A DNA stretch of 64,000 nt, taken from NCBI GenBank assembly GCA_026713105.1, contig JAPOPC010000039.1:1-64000 (forward strand), written 5' to 3'. Position 1 is the stretch's first letter. Every line of letters begins with the position of its first letter. The notes under the pieces are model-generated. The model saw only the letters and a program-made list of their open reading frames with translations. It was not told where the DNA came from and did no database searches. This DNA is from Acidimicrobiaceae bacterium. Its GTDB lineage: Bacteria; Actinomycetota; Acidimicrobiia; Acidimicrobiales; Poriferisodalaceae. This document shows, one piece after another, positions 62,459-64,000 of this stretch. The translations under genes were made by a program, and so were the position numbers.

Positions 62459-62929
62459 TTACCAGCGGTAGTGGGCGAAGGCCTTGTTGGCCTCTGCCAT
62501 GCGGTGCGTGTCTTCACGCCGCTTGGCAGCCGAGCCGGTGCCGTTGGAGGCATCCATCAGCTCGTTCGCGAGACGTTCAGACATCGTGCGCTCGCGGCGT
62601 TCGCGGGCGAAGCCCACGATCCAACGGATCGCCAGCGCGGTGGCGCGGCGGGGGCGCACTTCGACAGGCACCTGGTAGGTGGCGCCGCCGACCCGGCGGC
62701 TCTTCACCTCGACTTGCGGTCGGGTGTTGTCGACCGCTCGCTTCAGGATCTCGAGCGGCTCGCCACCGGTTCGCTCTCCCACGGCGTCCATCGCCTGGTA
62801 CACGATGCGCTCGGCCACCGAACGCTTGCCGCGCCGTAGCACCTTGTTGATGAACTGGGTGACCAGCGTGGAGTCGTAAACCGGGTCGGGAGCAACGTCG
62901 CGGCGTGGCGCGGCGCCTCGGCGGGGCAT
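62459..62929 (-). CDS. rpsG: 30S ribosomal protein S7
   Basis: S7 (156 aa) organises the 30S head. [18 protein letters not shown] opens it, followed by [38 protein letters not shown] and [13 protein letters not shown] at the end. It is separated by 1 bp from rpsL. The ATG at 62929 is chosen over longer readings inside rpsL. Confidence 0.98.
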   Translation of the reverse strand: MPRRGAAPRRDVAPDPVYDSTLVTQFINKVLRRGKRSVAERIVYQAMDAVGERTGGEPLEILKRAVDNTRPQVEVKSRRVGGATYQVPVEVRPRRATALAIRWIVGFARERRERTMSERLANELMDASNGTGSAAKRREDTHRMAEANKAFAHYRW

Positions 62930-62930
62930 C

Positions 62931-63302
62931 TCAGGACTCCCGCTTGGCGCCGTAGCGCGAGCGTGCCTGCTGGCGGGCATTCACGCCCGAGGCGTCGAGC
63001 GCTCCACGGATGATCTTGTAACGGACACCGGGAAGGTCCTTGACCCGCCCGCCACGAACCAGGACGATGCTGTGCTCTTGCAGGTTGTGGCCCTCACCCG
63101 GAATGTAGGCGGTCACCTCGACGCCGCTGGTGAGGCGCACGCGGGCAACCTTGCGCAGCGCGGAGTTCGGCTTCTTCGGCGTGTGCGTGTAGACGCGTGT
63201 GCAGACCCCGCGCCGCTGGGGCGAGCCCTTCAACGCAGGCGTTCGCACCTTCGTCGGCTTGGACTTTCGGCCCTTGCGGACCAGTTGCTGGATCGTGGGC
63301 AC
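62931..63302 (-). CDS. rpsL: 30S ribosomal protein S12
   Basis: S12 (123 aa) controls decoding fidelity and is the target of streptomycin resistance. From the GTG at 63302 it reads [14 protein letters not shown] and includes [17 protein letters not shown] (with the K42/43-equivalent lysines) and [24 protein letters not shown] precedes the start. The longer reading to 63395 has no conserved residues. Confidence 0.98.
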   Translation of the reverse strand: MPTIQQLVRKGRKSKPTKVRTPALKGSPQRRGVCTRVYTHTPKKPNSALRKVARVRLTSGVEVTAYIPGEGHNLQEHSIVLVRGGRVKDLPGVRYKIIRGALDASGVNARQQARSRYGAKRES

Positions 63303-63421
63303 CAGTACCTCGGGGAGTAGGGGACCCCAGTGAGTCGGGGCTGTCAGCGGGACAGATTGATGAACAGGAGTCGGCAGATCTGCGCAATGCCCCACCGGCG
63401 GCGCGCCGAAACCGGCTTTGA

Positions 63422-63450
63422 AGGCTAGGCAGCGCGCCCCAGCACGACAA
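63422..63450 (-). promoter_or_regulatory. Predicted str-operon (rpsL) promoter
   Basis: On the minus strand TTGTCG (63445-63450) and TAGCCT (63422-63427) are 17 bp apart, in the 186-bp gap between rpoC and rpsL. The -35 matches TTGACA at four of six positions. A leader of about 110 nt would result. Confidence 0.65.
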
Positions 63451-63488
63451 CCGTTCGCGTCGCGCGAGCCGCAGGGCGCAGCGGCACC

Positions 63489-64000
63489 TCAGCCGGCGTC
63501 GGTGATCGGCGCCACGTTGGGGTCGAGGCCTGCGGGGTCCGCTTCCGGATCACCGCCGATCGAGGCAAGCCAAGCGGCTGGGTCTTGGGCGTCTTCGGAC
63601 GACCAGAACTCCATCGGCTCGTACTCAGGGGCGATCGTTTCGATGTTGCGGTAAACGTCCTGGCCGGTGCCCGCAGGGATGAGCTTGCCGATGATGATGT
63701 TCTCTTTGAGGCCCTTCAAACCGTCGCGGCGCGACTCGATGGCAGCCTCGGTCAGCACGCGAGTCGTCTCCTGGAAGGAGGCAGCCGACAGCCATGACTC
63801 GGTGGCGAGCGATGCCTTCGTGATGCCCATGATGATCGGGCGGCCCTCAGCAGGCCGGCTGCTCTCGGCAACCAGCTCGCGGTTGGCTTCGCGGTAGATC
63901 CGCTGGTCGACCTGTTCGCCGGGCAGGAACGGCGAATCGCCCTGCTCGCCCACGAGCACTCGGCGGGTCATCTGGCGGATGATCAGCTCGATGTGCTTGT
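63489..64000 (-). CDS. rpoC: DNA-directed RNA polymerase subunit beta' (C-terminal part; runs off the window)
   Basis: The last ~170 residues of Rpo[21 protein letters not shown] opens the visible part, and [39 protein letters not shown] and [16 protein letters not shown] are the conserved region G/H of beta'. The C-terminus ends in a ~50-residue acidic tail ([14 protein letters not shown]). It is followed by the rpsL promoter in the normal rpoB-rpoC-rpsL order. Confidence 0.98.
   Translation of the reverse strand, partial: KHIELIIRQMTRRVLVGEQGDSPFLPGEQVDQRIYREANRELVAESSRPAEGRPIIMGITKASLATESWLSAASFQETTRVLTEAAIESRRDGLKGLKENIIIGKLIPAGTGQDVYRNIETIAPEYEPMEFWSSEDAQDPAAWLASIGGDPEADPAGLDPNVAPITDAG

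Noticed and set aside
60689-62839. A 716-residue plus-strand open frame opposite fusA and rpsG
   Set aside because: Same reason: high-GC antisense frame over two certain genes.

Overview
The window is high-GC DNA from what looks like an actinobacterium. Gene order follows the actinobacterial arrangement in two large blocks: rpoC-rpsL-rpsG-fusA-tuf-rpsJ with the S10/spc/alpha ribosomal-protein clusters, and rplM-rpsI-glmM-glmS-acpS-nnr-alr-tsaE-tsaB-rimI-tsaD-groES-groEL-guaA. GTG starts are common and a CIRCE/HrcA operator precedes groES. An acidimicrobial-type lineage is my guess, not something the sequence proves. No tRNA, rRNA, CRISPR array, transposase or integrase gene was seen.

Layout, left to right. 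Bases 1-6492 (minus) hold the start of sucC, pcrA, argJ, a cupin protein and a ThDP-dependent enzyme. Bases 6839-16733 (minus) hold guaA, groEL, groES under CIRCE control, the t6A genes tsaD-rimI-tsaB-tsaE, alr, the NAD(P)HX repair gene and acpS. Bases 16746-20492 carry a giant glmS-like gene, divergent from an orphan catechol 2,3-dioxygenase gene. glmM, rpsI and rplM follow, then an N-acyl-D-amino-acid deacylase, truA, a lipoprotein M16 peptidase, a small CxxC protein, sodB, a membrane protein with a wHTH regulator, and an acyl-ACP desaturase. Bases 33253-48651 (minus) are one nearly continuous ribosomal superoperon from rplC to rplQ, with secY and adk inside it and an RraA-like gene at its end. 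infA and map are absent from their usual place.

Bases 48954-58518 are an accessory island between rpsJ and rplC, genes that normally adjoin. Its minus-strand half is a tightly overlapping operon: membrane di-iron hydroxylase, GH3-type adenylating acyl-amide synthetase, enolase-superfamily enzyme, small membrane protein. An MDR oxidoreductase gene follows. The plus-strand half is a three-subunit molybdenum hydroxylase (FAD, 2Fe-2S, molybdopterin subunits) with its own MoaD-like protein. Both ends of the island carry 31-bp-period tandem repeats with related, inverted cores. Bases 58617-64000 (minus) are rpsJ, tuf, fusA, rpsG, rpsL and the 3' end of rpoC.

Two themes run through the window. First, short tandem duplications (15-33 bp) occur in alr, the glmS-like gene (three places), rpmC and rplD, and over the stop codons of adk and the moaD-like gene. 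Second, the likely promoters of rpsL, tuf and the S10 operon share a -10 element TAGCCT with a 17-bp spacer.
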